NCBI RefSeq assembly: GCF_008704715.1
Contig: NZ_CP023689.1
Location: 8,432,001-8,496,000 of the forward strand
DNA: 64,000 bases
Source of the DNA: Streptomyces chartreusis
GTDB lineage: Bacteria > Actinomycetota > Actinomycetes > Streptomycetales > Streptomycetaceae
Reading direction: 5' to 3'
In this document: positions 16,755-25,629 of the stretch, in pieces
How the letters are laid out: every line of letters starts with the position of its first letter
How positions within the stretch are numbered: the stretch's first letter is position 1
Translations under genes and position numbers: made by a program
The notes under the pieces: generated by a model
Told to the model about the DNA's origin: nothing
What the model saw: only the letters and a program-made list of their open reading frames with translations
Database searches by the model: none

Positions 16755-17981
16755 TCAGAGCCGGACCGGCAGGCTCAGCAGGTGGAAGCCGTCGCCGGGC
16801 CAGTGGCCGAAGCGGACGTCGGCCCGGTCCACGGCCAGTGCCGGCACCGGCCGTCGGACGAGCAGTTCGTCGAGGACGACGCCCGTCACGAGTCGGCCCA
16901 GCGCCGCGCCGATGCAGTAGTGCGGGCCGTGCCCGAACGCGAGATGGCCGTCGCCGCGTCCGAACTCCCGTGTGATGTCGAGCCGTTCGGGGCCGTCGAA
17001 GGCGGCGGGGTCGTGGTTGGCGCCGAACAGGGCGACCGTCACGGCCTCGCCCTTGCGCAGCGGGGAACCGGCGAACTCGAAGTCCTCGGTGGCGTACAGG
17101 GTGGCACCGATGCGCACCAGTGTGACGTACCGCAGGAGTTCGGGCACGGCGCGAGCGAGCAGCTCCGGCTCGTCGTGCAGCCGCCGTAGCTGCTCGGGGT
17201 GGTCGAGCAGGGCGAGCAGGCCGTGGGCGAGGAACAGGGCGGGCGGGGTGATGCCGGTGTTGATGAGCAGGAAGAAGACGGTCACGATCTCGTCGTCGCT
17301 CATCCCGCCGTCCGCCAGCAGGGCCGAGACCAGGTCGTCGGTGGGCTCGGCGCGCCGGCGGGCCACGAGGTCCCTGGTGTACTCCACGATGCCGGCCAGC
17401 CCCTCGGTGATCCGGCTGCCGTCGCCGTACGCGAAGTCCCGGATCCATTCGCACACCCGGTCCTGGTCGGCCGCGTCCACGCCGACCAGCTCGCAGATCA
17501 CGGCTGTGCTCAACGGGTACGCGAACTCGCCCAGCAGGTCGGCCTGTTCGCGCTCGGCGAGGCCGGCGATCAGCTCACGGGCGGCTCGCTCCACGAAGGG
17601 ACGCAGCGCGGAGACACGGCGAGCGGTGAAGGCGCGGGTGAGGGGGTTGCGGCGCCGGGTGTGCTCGTCGCCGTCGAACAGCGCCAGGTGCCCGGACAGG
17701 TACTGGAGGTACTCCTCCGGGAAGCCCTCGATGCCCTGGGCCAGCAACTCGGCCTGCGGGTCGGGCATGTCGGAGCCGCCGGGGACGGCGGAGCGGTCCC
17801 GGATCAGACGGGGCTCGACGAGCGCGGCCCGCGCGTCCTCGTAGCGGGTGATCAGCCGCACGGGGGTGTCCAGGCCGGGAAGGACCGCGTGCCCGAGGCC
17901 GGCGCGCGAGCGCAGGTCGGCATAGCCGCGGACGGGGTCCTCGACGAGTCCGGGGGTCAGCTGGAGGGGGGTGGCGTCCAT
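16755..17981 (-). CDS. Cytochrome P450 with atypical I-helix
   Basis: 408 residues, a complete bacterial P450. The heme loop FGHGPHYCIG (349-358) supplies cysteine 356, and ExxR is ELLR (281-284). The I-helix reads LLINTGITPPALFL: where most P450s have A/G-G-x-D/E-T, this protein has T-G-I-T-P, so the acid and the proton-relay threonine are both missing. That pattern is seen in P450s with unusual oxygen chemistry or substrate-assisted proton delivery. Ferredoxin partners are not adjacent. AGAGAGG precedes the ATG at 17981. Tandem 11-base repeats upstream suggest control by a SARP regulator. Confidence 0.9.
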   Translation of the reverse strand: MDATPLQLTPGLVEDPVRGYADLRSRAGLGHAVLPGLDTPVRLITRYEDARAALVEPRLIRDRSAVPGGSDMPDPQAELLAQGIEGFPEEYLQYLSGHLALFDGDEHTRRRNPLTRAFTARRVSALRPFVERAARELIAGLAEREQADLLGEFAYPLSTAVICELVGVDAADQDRVCEWIRDFAYGDGSRITEGLAGIVEYTRDLVARRRAEPTDDLVSALLADGGMSDDEIVTVFFLLINTGITPPALFLAHGLLALLDHPEQLRRLHDEPELLARAVPELLRYVTLVRIGATLYATEDFEFAGSPLRKGEAVTVALFGANHDPAAFDGPERLDITREFGRGDGHLAFGHGPHYCIGAALGRLVTGVVLDELLVRRPVPALAVDRADVRFGHWPGDGFHLLSLPVRL

Positions 17982-18045
17982 GGCGTGTGCCTCTCTGGCT
18001 CCGGGGAGTGCGTAGGACCAGAGCGTGCGGGCGGCCGCCTTCGGC

Positions 18046-18067
18046 GCGGTTTCAGGGCGGTTTCAGA
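18046..18067 (-). promoter_or_regulatory. Tandem 11-bp repeats upstream of P450
   Basis: GCGGTTTCAGG and GCGGTTTCAGA lie directly end to end (10 of 11 identical), 65-86 bases upstream of the P450 start. Direct repeats with an 11-base period are the known binding pattern of SARP winged-helix proteins, and a SARP gene lies beyond the P450. Confidence 0.5.
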
Positions 18068-18107
18068 GGGGGGCGGGTGGCGGCTGGAGCTCTCTCTGTG
18101 TACGGCA

Positions 18108-18150
18108 GTGCCCTGAGCCGGGCCGAGGTGTCGGCGCCGGCTCAGGGCAC
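18108..18150 (-). terminator. Terminator after GH43 gene
   Basis: GTGCCCTGAGCCGG (18108-18121) and CCGGCTCAGGGCAC (18137-18150) form a perfect 14-bp stem with a 15-base loop, 11 bases after the stop codon of the large hydrolase gene. No T tract follows, as is usual in Streptomyces. Confidence 0.8.
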
Positions 18151-18161
18151 GGGGAGGGCCG

Positions 18162-21100
18162 CTAGCGTCGGCCGTCGCCGACGGTGACGAAGCCCTTGGG
18201 ACGTGCGCCGGTGAGGTTGTCGTAGACGACGTCACCGGTGTACTTCCGCCAGATCCTGATCCGGAAGGTGTCCGGGGCGTCGGTCGCGGTGACGCGGAAG
18301 CCGTAGCCGGCGCTGCCGTTCACCTTGCCGGTGCCCTGGTAGACGGCCCGCGACCCGTTGACGACGAGCCAGTCGGAGCCGGTGGAGCGGAACTTCAGCC
18401 CGGCCCGGCCGAGGTCGAAGTCGGCCTTTCCGGTCGGGACGGAGGCTCCCTTCGGGTAGGCGGCGGCGAAGGAGAAGGAGGCCATGCCGGTCAGGTCGGG
18501 CTCGGCGGGGTAGGCGCCGGCCGGCGAGGTGATCACGCCCGTCCCGAGGGCCGGGCCCGCCGAGCGGTCGAGGACGATCAGCTCGGGGAGGGTGGTGCTG
18601 TCCGAGGCACCGTCGTCGTCCTCGACCGTGATCACCGGGCGGTGGATGCCGGCCTCGGTGTAGGTGTGCGCGGCCCGGCAGGTGCCGCCGCTCACGGTGC
18701 CGTCGGCGGGTGGTGTGCCGTCCTTCCAGTCGACGCGGCAGGTGTGGGTGTCGCCTGTGCCGGGGTCGGTGAACTCCGCCGTGACCACGGTCCGCCTGCC
18801 GACGGACACCGGGGACGCCGGCCCGCTCGCGCCGGTGATCACGGGCGCGGCGTCGGTGACCTCGACCTCGGCCGAGTCACTGCTGCGGCCGCCGGTCAGC
18901 GTGACCGTGTAGGTGCCGTCGTCCGTGCAGGTGAGGGTGGTCTTCGCCGCCCCGGCGTCGGTGAACGAGCAGGGCGCGCCCTCCTCGGCCGACCACTGCG
19001 GGCTCCCCGCACCGGAGACGGTGCCGGTCAGGGCGATCCGGTCGCCCTCCCTGCCTGCCGCGTCCGGCCCGGCGTGCACGACGGTGACCGGATCGACGCT
19101 CGTGAGAGTGGGCCGGACCTTCTTGATCAGCCCGTCGGCCCCGAACTCCAGCTTGTCCACGGTCGTTTCGCGATGGGTGCCGTCACCGCCGGGGAGCGCG
19201 AAGCGGTGGTAGGCGATGTACCAGTCGTCGGTGTTCGGAACCCGGACCACCGAGTGATGGCCGGGCCCCTTGATGCCGAGCGACAGATCCTTCTCCAGGA
19301 TCACGCCGTGCTTGGTCCACGGGCCGGTGGGGGAGGGGCCGGTGGCGTAGGCGACCCGGTAGTTCTCGTCGCGGGTGTCGTTCTCCGACCACATGAAGTA
19401 GTAGGTGCCCGCGCGCTTGATCACGAACGAGCCCTCGTTGTAGCCGCTCGGCGTGATGTCCTCGATGTTCGAGGTGTCGAGGGACGTCATGTCGGCGTTG
19501 AGCGGCGCGACGTAGGCGTGCCCGTTGCCCCAGTAGAGATACGACCGCCCGTCGTCGTCGGTGAAGACCGCCGGGTCGATCATCTGGCCGCTGAACTGCC
19601 CCGCCTTGAGGAGCGGTTGGCCGAGTGCGTCCTTGAACGGCCCCGTCGGCGAGTCCGACACCGCGACACCGATGTTGGCGTCGGCGCAGAAGTAGAAGTA
19701 GTACTTCCCGTCCTTCTCGGCGATCGTCGGGGCCCAGGCCCTGCTGTCCGCCCAGGACACGTCCGGACCCAGGTCGAGAATGACGCCGTGGTCCGTCCAG
19801 TGGACCAGGTCGGTGGACGAGTACGCCTTGAACCGCGTGCCGCTCCAGCCCTCGAAGCCGTCGGTCGTCGGGTACAGGTAGAAGGTGTCGCCGAAGCGGA
19901 CGATGTTCGGGTCGGCGTTGAGACCCGGCAGGACCGGGCTCCTCATCATCAGCGCCGAGACCGTCCAGGTGCGCTTCGTGCCGTCGGAGCCCGTCACCTC
20001 GTACGTCACCGGCTCGCTGAAGTCCTGCACACTGCCGGAGGCGGGGTTGATCGCCGCGCCGCGGGCGAGCGTGAACTCCGGTGCGAGGGTGGTGAGATCG
20101 GTGCCCTCCCGCATCGGCAGGGTGATCCTGCCGCTCGCGTCGTCGACGAGCGCGTCGACCTTCAGCGCCGGGTGCGTCGCCCCGGCGATGCCCGCGGTGT
20201 TGCCGCTGAGCTCCATCACCTCGGCGGCGGTCAGCGCCCGGCCGTAGACGCGGAAGTCGTCGACCTCGCCGCCGAAGTACGGGTCGGCCGAATACAGCGA
20301 CCTGCCGATGTAGCCGGTGTGGTCCTTGCTCGCGTCGTACAGCTCGGACGGCTTGATGGCGGTCGTCGTACGGGCCGCCTCGATGCCGTCGACGTAGAGG
20401 ACCATCGCGCCCGTCGAGCCGTCGAGGGTCACGGTGACGTGCCGCCACTCGCCTGGCGTGAGCTGCGATCCGGCCGTCAGCTTCGACTCCGCCGACCAAC
20501 TCGCCTTGGTGATGGCCGAGTAGAGGCTGGAGCCGCCGTTGGAAGGGGTGGCGAACAGATACCTGTCGCTGTCCGGACCGAGCCCGAACAGCCACTGGAA
20601 GTTGTCGCCGCCCTTCCACTTGGCGTACGTCGAGACGGTGACGCTGCCGGCGTCCCTCAGCACGCCGTTCGGGATCTTCACATAGGGGGAGGCCGAGTCG
20701 CCGGACATCCTGAACGAGCCGCCCTCGACGCCGGTGCCGAAGTCGGGCGTACGGACATAGGTGCCGTGGTGGCCGTGGCCGCTGGAGTCACGGGCGATGC
20801 TGCCGCCCGTCTCGTCGAAGCCGTAGTGCAGGAGCAGGTCGGCGGGGACGTCGGGGCCCGCCTCCGACACCGTGACCTCGGCCCTGACCGGGATCGCGGC
20901 GCCGTCCGGCAGGCTGCCGGTCACGGTGAAGGTGCCGGCCTGCGCGTACTTCGACGCGGGGACGTCCTCCCAGGTCACCGCGACCGGACGCCTGACGCCG
21001 TCGGCGTACGTCGCGATGACGGTGGCGGGCAGTACGGGCGCCCGGCCGATGCCGGTGCCCACCTCGACGTCCTCGACGCCCTGCACCAACCGGTCCGGCT

Positions 21101-23390
21101 GGTAGGCGCGCAGCAGACGGTCGTACTCGGCCTGGGTCACCGGCAGGACCGTGCCGTGGCGGGGCCTCGCCGGGAGGTCGTAGCCGGTGGACGGGGTCCA
21201 GGTGCCGGAGGCGAGGTCGGTCGTCTCGAACGGGAGGTAGCCGCGCCCGCCGAACTCGTCCAGGAACGCGTACCACTTGTCCTCGGTGTTCGACTTGAAC
21301 ACCAGCGGCCCCTCGGCCGCGCTCATCGCGCCCTTGCCGATGCCCTCGGCGACGGCGGTCCAGGACAGGTCCAGCAGGGAGTCGCTCTTCTCCTCGAAGA
21401 TGAACTTGCTGTTGGGCGTGGAGGAGCTGTTGTTGCGCTCGTCCTTGGAGAGCCGGAAGTACGTCCCGTCGTGCCGGATCACCGTCGAGTCGATGACGGA
21501 GTAGCCGCGGTCGATCCAGACCCTGGGCTCGCTGAAGGTGTAGAAGTCACGGGTCGTCGCGTACGTCATGCGGTTGTAGGTGTCGCCCGAGTGCGCCTCG
21601 TCGTCGTACAGCTTCGACGCCCAGAAGACGACGTACTCACCGCGCTCCGCGTCGTAGAACGCCTCCGGCGCCCAGGTGTTGCCCGCGCTGTCCGGCGAGA
21701 CCTTGACCAGCCGCTGGTTCGTCCAGTGGACGAGGTCGGTGGACTCCCACACCATGACGGACTTGCTGCCGGTGCGCTGTGCGGCGTCCCAGTCGCCGTT
21801 GCCGTAGATCCGCAGATCGGTGGCGATCTGGTAGAACTTGTCGCCCTCCGGGGAGCGGATGATGAACGGGTCGCGCAGGCCCTTCTCGCCGAGCGTGGAT
21901 GTGAGGACCGGTTTGCCGTCGTTCAACTCCCGCCAGTGCAATGGGTCGTTGCCCTTGCTCAGGGCTGCGTAGAGCTGCTCGCCGTCGGCGGTACCCTCGC
22001 CGGTGAAGTAGCTGAACATGTACCCCTTGAGGGCCTCGCTCTTCGGCAGTTCGGGCACCTGGGCGGTGAAGGCGCGGGTCGTGCTCGCCGTGCCCTTGGT
22101 GACGGTGGCGGTCAGTTCGACGGAGGTGGCGCCTTCGCCGTGCGCGGGGCGGTGGACCAGTCCGTCGGCGGAGACGACGTCCGGCTCGGCGGAGGACCAG
22201 GTGACGGCCGTGCCGTACGCGCCGGTCGCCGGGAGGGTGAGGTTGCCGCGGACGTCGTCGAGATTGCGTACGACGAGCGACGCGGCGGCCTGTTCGGTCG
22301 CGGTCCGGTCGTCGAAGTCGGGGAGCACCGTGACGTCGAATGCTTTGGTGTCGGTCACCGAGCCCTTCCTCAGGGTCGCCGTGAGCGTGACGTGGGCCTC
22401 GGGCCGGCCGGCGGCGGGACGGGTCACCTCGCCGGTGTCGGACACGACCGCCGGGTCGTCGCTGGCCCAGTCGATGAGGGAGCCGCCTGCGGTGCCGGTC
22501 CGCGGCAGGTCCAGGTCGGCGACGACCGCGCCGGTGTCACCGAGGCTCAGCGCGGCCTTGTCGTCGGCGACGCCCTGCGTGGCGACGGGGAGGGCGAGTT
22601 GCCCGACCTCGGCGGCGCCGAGCGCGCGGTCGTAGACCCGGAAGTCGCGGATGCGGCCCTTGAAGAGCCTGTCGCCGGAGTAGACCGACCTGCCGATGTA
22701 GTTGGCGGTGGTGGTGCCGGAGCCGATGGCGCCGGGCGTGATCGTGACGGCCGTGTTCCGACCGACCTCGACGCCGTCCTCGTACAGCACGCCCGTGGTT
22801 CCGGTCTGGGTGTAGGTGAGGTGCTTCCACACCGAGCGGGTCAGATTGTGGGAGTCGGCCGGCTTCGTCGTCTGCTCGGTCGACCAGTTGCCGGACGCGA
22901 TCGACGTCCGCAGGGAGTTGCCGGTGGTGAAGAGATAGCCGTTGCCGTTGCTGCCGCTGGAGTTGCCGAAGCCGTAGATGAAGTACGGCGTGCTCTGGGC
23001 GGAATCGACCATCACGTCCAGCGAGACGGAGATCGAGTCCATGCCCTTCAACACGTCGTCCGGCACCTTGAGGTAGGTGTCGGAGCCGTTGAAGGCGAGG
23101 CCCTGACCGGTGCCCGACCAGTCGGCGGCACCGCTCACCGTCGCGTCCCGGCCGTGGCCCGAGGCGTCGGCGACGGTGCTGCCGGAGGCGGCGTCGAGCT
23201 TGTACCGGAGAGCGAGACCGTCGGTGATGTCCGCGGCGCCGGCGGCCTGGACGGTGGGGACGGCGGATTCGGCGGCCTGCGCGGTGGGGGCGGGCACGGC
23301 GAGCCCCAGCACCAACGACGTGACGGTCGGCCCGGCGAGCAGGCCCGCCAGACGTCTCGCGCGGACACGGACGCGTGCGATGTACGGCAT
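18162..23390 (-). CDS. Secreted multi-domain glycoside hydrolase with two GH43 modules
   Basis: 1742 residues. After a signal peptide (about 1-39, ending PTAQA) come a LamG/concanavalin-like domain (about 60-265), Ig-like segments, a first GH43 beta-propeller (about 455-760), a second LamG (about 850-1060), a second GH43 (about 1150-1430), PKD-like domains (about 1440-1610) and a C-terminal domain. The second GH43 shows NADPNIVRFGD (base Asp), IDPAVFTDDDGRSYLYWGNG (pKa-tuning Asp) and GYNEGSFVIK (acid Glu); the first shows GLRDPFIIRS and AAEGPLVFK. GH43 enzymes remove arabinose or xylose from plant polymers, so one chain with two may act on mixed linkages. The ATG at 23390 has AGGGA upstream; the longer in-frame extension lacks one. 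Confidence 0.92.
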   Translation of the reverse strand: MPYIARVRVRARRLAGLLAGPTVTSLVLGLAVPAPTAQAAESAVPTVQAAGAADITDGLALRYKLDAASGSTVADASGHGRDATVSGAADWSGTGQGLAFNGSDTYLKVPDDVLKGMDSISVSLDVMVDSAQSTPYFIYGFGNSSGSNGNGYLFTTGNSLRTSIASGNWSTEQTTKPADSHNLTRSVWKHLTYTQTGTTGVLYEDGVEVGRNTAVTITPGAIGSGTTTANYIGRSVYSGDRLFKGRIRDFRVYDRALGAAEVGQLALPVATQGVADDKAALSLGDTGAVVADLDLPRTGTAGGSLIDWASDDPAVVSDTGEVTRPAAGRPEAHVTLTATLRKGSVTDTKAFDVTVLPDFDDRTATEQAAASLVVRNLDDVRGNLTLPATGAYGTAVTWSSAEPDVVSADGLVHRPAHGEGATSVELTATVTKGTASTTRAFTAQVPELPKSEALKGYMFSYFTGEGTADGEQLYAALSKGNDPLHWRELNDGKPVLTSTLGEKGLRDPFIIRSPEGDKFYQIATDLRIYGNGDWDAAQRTGSKSVMVWESTDLVHWTNQRLVKVSPDSAGNTWAPEAFYDAERGEYVVFWASKLYDDEAHSGDTYNRMTYATTRDFYTFSEPRVWIDRGYSVIDSTVIRHDGTYFRLSKDERNNSSSTPNSKFIFEEKSDSLLDLSWTAVAEGIGKGAMSAAEGPLVFKSNTEDKWYAFLDEFGGRGYLPFETTDLASGTWTPSTGYDLPARPRHGTVLPVTQAEYDRLLRAYQPDRLVQGVEDVEVGTGIGRAPVLPATVIATYADGVRRPVAVTWEDVPASKYAQAGTFTVTGSLPDGAAIPVRAEVTVSEAGPDVPADLLLHYGFDETGGSIARDSSGHGHHGTYVRTPDFGTGVEGGSFRMSGDSASPYVKIPNGVLRDAGSVTVSTYAKWKGGDNFQWLFGLGPDSDRYLFATPSNGGSSLYSAITKASWSAESKLTAGSQLTPGEWRHVTVTLDGSTGAMVLYVDGIEAARTTTAIKPSELYDASKDHTGYIGRSLYSADPYFGGEVDDFRVYGRALTAAEVMELSGNTAGIAGATHPALKVDALVDDASGRITLPMREGTDLTTLAPEFTLARGAAINPASGSVQDFSEPVTYEVTGSDGTKRTWTVSALMMRSPVLPGLNADPNIVRFGDTFYLYPTTDGFEGWSGTRFKAYSSTDLVHWTDHGVILDLGPDVSWADSRAWAPTIAEKDGKYYFYFCADANIGVAVSDSPTGPFKDALGQPLLKAGQFSGQMIDPAVFTDDDGRSYLYWGNGHAYVAPLNADMTSLDTSNIEDITPSGYNEGSFVIKRAGTYYFMWSENDTRDENYRVAYATGPSPTGPWTKHGVILEKDLSLGIKGPGHHSVVRVPNTDDWYIAYHRFALPGGDGTHRETTVDKLEFGADGLIKKVRPTLTSVDPVTVVHAGPDAAGREGDRIALTGTVSGAGSPQWSAEEGAPCSFTDAGAAKTTLTCTDDGTYTVTLTGGRSSDSAEVEVTDAAPVITGASGPASPVSVGRRTVVTAEFTDPGTGDTHTCRVDWKDGTPPADGTVSGGTCRAAHTYTEAGIHRPVITVEDDDGASDSTTLPELIVLDRSAGPALGTGVITSPAGAYPAEPDLTGMASFSFAAAYPKGASVPTGKADFDLGRAGLKFRSTGSDWLVVNGSRAVYQGTGKVNGSAGYGFRVTATDAPDTFRIRIWRKYTGDVVYDNLTGARPKGFVTVGDGRR

Positions 23391-23463
23391 GTCGAGTTCC
23401 CTGCTGACGCATGGCGGGGCCTCGGCCGTGGGCACCTGCCGTTTCGGCTGTGTGACGTCGTGT

Positions 23464-23532
23464 TGCGAGAGTGTCAAACGGGGCGTGGCACAGCGTCAAG
23501 GGTTTTCGAACAATGTCCGACCAGTCGAACAA
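23464..23532 (-). promoter_or_regulatory. Upstream region of GH43 gene with direct repeats
   Basis: TCGAACAA occurs at 23506-23513 and again at 23525-23532, 19 bases apart, i.e. about two helical turns. On the minus strand TTGACG followed 17 bases later by TGACAC offers a weak promoter. The repeats may be a regulator site but no protein can be assigned. Confidence 0.3.
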
Positions 23533-23613
23533 GAACTTCCGGAGAACGCGGTCGGTGAGGAAGAGCCCGTGCACAGGCGCGAGTTGGGGACGATCGGCTG
23601 CTTCGCTCCGGCG

Positions 23614-24246
23614 TCAGCGGTCGCGTTTCGAGCGGCGGGACTCCGTCAGTACCGGGAGCAGGGGCAGCAGGGAGAGGACGACGACCAGGGCGACCAGCGG
23701 GAGCAGGTAGGCGTCGATGCCGGGGACGGAGGCGCCGAGTGTGTAGCCGGCCAGGACCAGGGCCTGCGACCAGAGCAGGCCGCCCACGATCTGCCAGACG
23801 GTGAAGGTCCGCACGGGTACGCCGAGGGCGCCGGCCGCCGGGTGCAGGACCGTGCGCACGAGTGGGATGAAGCGGCCGATCACCAGGGCCTTGCCGTAGC
23901 CGTAGCGGGCCAGGAGTTTCTCGGCACGGGCCGCCGCGTCCCGTACCCGTCGTTTCGAGGTGCGGGCCAGCAGCGCCCGTCCGCCGTGCCGGCCCAGCAG
24001 ATAGCCGATCTGGCCGCCCACCACGGCGCCGACGGCCGCACACAGCAGCACCTGCCACAGCACCAGCCGAGGCGCCTGGTCGGCGGTCGCCGCGCACAGC
24101 ACGCCCGCCGGGAAGAGCAGCGTGTCACCGGGCAGGAAGAAGCCGACCACCAGCAGGCCCGACTCCGCGAGGATCACCACGAGGACCCCGAGGGCACCGA
24201 AGGTCGCCAGCACCGAGTCGCTGTCCATCGGGTTGACCGCGATCAC
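23614..24246 (-). CDS. DedA-family membrane protein
   Basis: 210 residues with about five hydrophobic segments. The DedA/VTT signatures are present: GFFLPGDTLLFPAGVLCA near residue 40 and GRFIPLVRTVLHPAAGALG near residue 125, the two re-entrant-loop motifs with conserved acidic and arginine residues. DedA proteins act in the cytoplasmic membrane, and members have been linked to lipid-carrier (undecaprenyl phosphate) recycling and membrane homeostasis. The GTG at 24246 has GGAGG eight bases upstream; MDSDS ten codons later is the alternative. It is unlinked by overlap to its neighbours. Confidence 0.85.
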   Translation of the reverse strand: MIAVNPMDSDSVLATFGALGVLVVILAESGLLVVGFFLPGDTLLFPAGVLCAATADQAPRLVLWQVLLCAAVGAVVGGQIGYLLGRHGGRALLARTSKRRVRDAAARAEKLLARYGYGKALVIGRFIPLVRTVLHPAAGALGVPVRTFTVWQIVGGLLWSQALVLAGYTLGASVPGIDAYLLPLVALVVVLSLLPLLPVLTESRRSKRDR

Positions 24247-24327
24247 CGCGATCACCTCCCGGCCGTCCTCGTCCCGCGCCCTGACTCCAGCATCCCGTGC
24301 GCGCGGCAGGGCTGCTCGCGCCACCGC

Positions 24328-25629
24328 TCATGCTCGTCCGTGCGCCTCCTGCGTGCGTCTCGACAGGGCGTCGATGACCACCGCGGCGAACAGCACCCCG
24401 CCCGTGATCATGAACTGGACGGCGGCGGGCGTGTCGGTGAGGGCCATGCCCGAGGCGATCGACTGGATCACCAGCATCCCGAGCACCGCCGACCACGTCG
24501 AACCGCGCCCGCCGAACAGGCTGGTGCCGCCGATGACGGCCGCCGCGATGGCGTTGAGCAGCAGCACGCCCGACCCCGAGGTCTGGCTCACCGAGGTGAT
24601 GCGCGAGGCCAGGAACAGTCCGCCGATCGCGGCCATGGTGCCGGAGACCGCGAGTACGGCGGTCTGCACCCGCGTCACATGGAGGCTGGCGCGCCGGGCC
24701 GCCTCGACGCCGCCGCCGAGGGCGTACACCTGGCGTCCGTAGTGCGTGCGGCGCAGCACGATGTCGAGGCCGGCCACCACCACGAGGAAGATCAGCAGGG
24801 CGAGCGGCAGCCCCTGGAACCGGTTGAGCAGATAGGCGACGGCGAACGCGATCACCGCGAGCCCGCCCGCGCGCACCCCGATGATCTGGAGCGAGCGATG
24901 CGGCATGCCGGCGGCCATCCGGCGCCGCCGGTCCAGGTACGACACCAGGAAGACCAGGCCCGTGGCGAGCGCGGCGAGCCCGTAGGCGACCGCGTCGTCG
25001 GTGAAGTAGTAGTTGGTCAGCTTCGCGACGAGCCCGTTCTCGTCGAGGTTGATCGTGCCGCTGCTGCCCAGGATGTAGAGCATCAGGCCGTTCCAGGTGA
25101 GCAGCCCCGCGAGCGTGACGACGAACGCGGGCACCCGGGTTCTGGCGAACGAGTACCCCTGCACGGTGCCCGCTGCCGCGCCGGCCAGCACCCCGATGAT
25201 CAGGGCGAGCCACTCGGGGACGCCGTTGTTGACGTTCAGCACGGCGAACACGGCCGCCGCGAGCCCGCTGATCGAGCCGACCGAGAGGTCGAGCTCGCCG
25301 AGCAGCAGCACGAACACGATGCCGACGGCGATCAGCCCGGTGCCGACGATGTCGACGCTGAGATTGGACAGGTTGCGCGGCGAGAGGAAGTTGGAGTTCA
25401 GGGACTGGAAGGTGATCCAGACGACCGCGAGGACGACGACGACCGGGAGCGAGCCCACTTCACCGGCCCGCAGCTTGCGCCGGGCGAAAGCGATCCAGCT
25501 CTCCACGGCCCGCCCGGCGCCGGACCCGCGGGGTGCCTTGCGGGCCTCGGCGCCGGGCGCGTCGGGCAGGGCGGACTCGTCGGTCCCGGCCTGCGGGGTG
25601 TCCGCGATGTCGTGCGTCCCTTTCACCAC
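24328..25629 (-). CDS. xylH: Sugar ABC transporter permease (XylH-like)
   Basis: 433 residues with about ten membrane segments. It has the BPD_transp_2 family landmarks of ribose/xylose permeases: GLIAVGIVFVLLLGELDLSVGS, the EAARRASLHVTRVQ loop that contacts the ATPase (EAA-like) and AAAVIGGTSLFGGRG. The N-terminal 45 residues are a polar, probably cytoplasmic extension. It forms the transmembrane pore of an importer with the ATPase gene upstream (7-base overlap) and the binding protein upstream of that. Unlike many such systems there is one permease gene, hence presumably a homodimer. Confidence 0.9.
   Translation of the reverse strand: MVKGTHDIADTPQAGTDESALPDAPGAEARKAPRGSGAGRAVESWIAFARRKLRAGEVGSLPVVVVLAVVWITFQSLNSNFLSPRNLSNLSVDIVGTGLIAVGIVFVLLLGELDLSVGSISGLAAAVFAVLNVNNGVPEWLALIIGVLAGAAAGTVQGYSFARTRVPAFVVTLAGLLTWNGLMLYILGSSGTINLDENGLVAKLTNYYFTDDAVAYGLAALATGLVFLVSYLDRRRRMAAGMPHRSLQIIGVRAGGLAVIAFAVAYLLNRFQGLPLALLIFLVVVAGLDIVLRRTHYGRQVYALGGGVEAARRASLHVTRVQTAVLAVSGTMAAIGGLFLASRITSVSQTSGSGVLLLNAIAAAVIGGTSLFGGRGSTWSAVLGMLVIQSIASGMALTDTPAAVQFMITGGVLFAAVVIDALSRRTQEAHGRA

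Noticed and set aside
13120..17454. A 1444-codon open frame on the minus strand covering the DUF779, SARP and part of the P450 gene
   Set aside because: Only its last 119 codons (DUF779) look like a real protein. The rest is arginine-, glycine- and proline-rich frame noise opposite real genes, normal in GC-rich DNA.
18642..23558. A 1638-codon plus-strand open frame opposite the GH43 gene
   Set aside because: Composition is low-complexity arginine/glycine/valine; the minus strand encodes recognisable GH43 and LamG domains.
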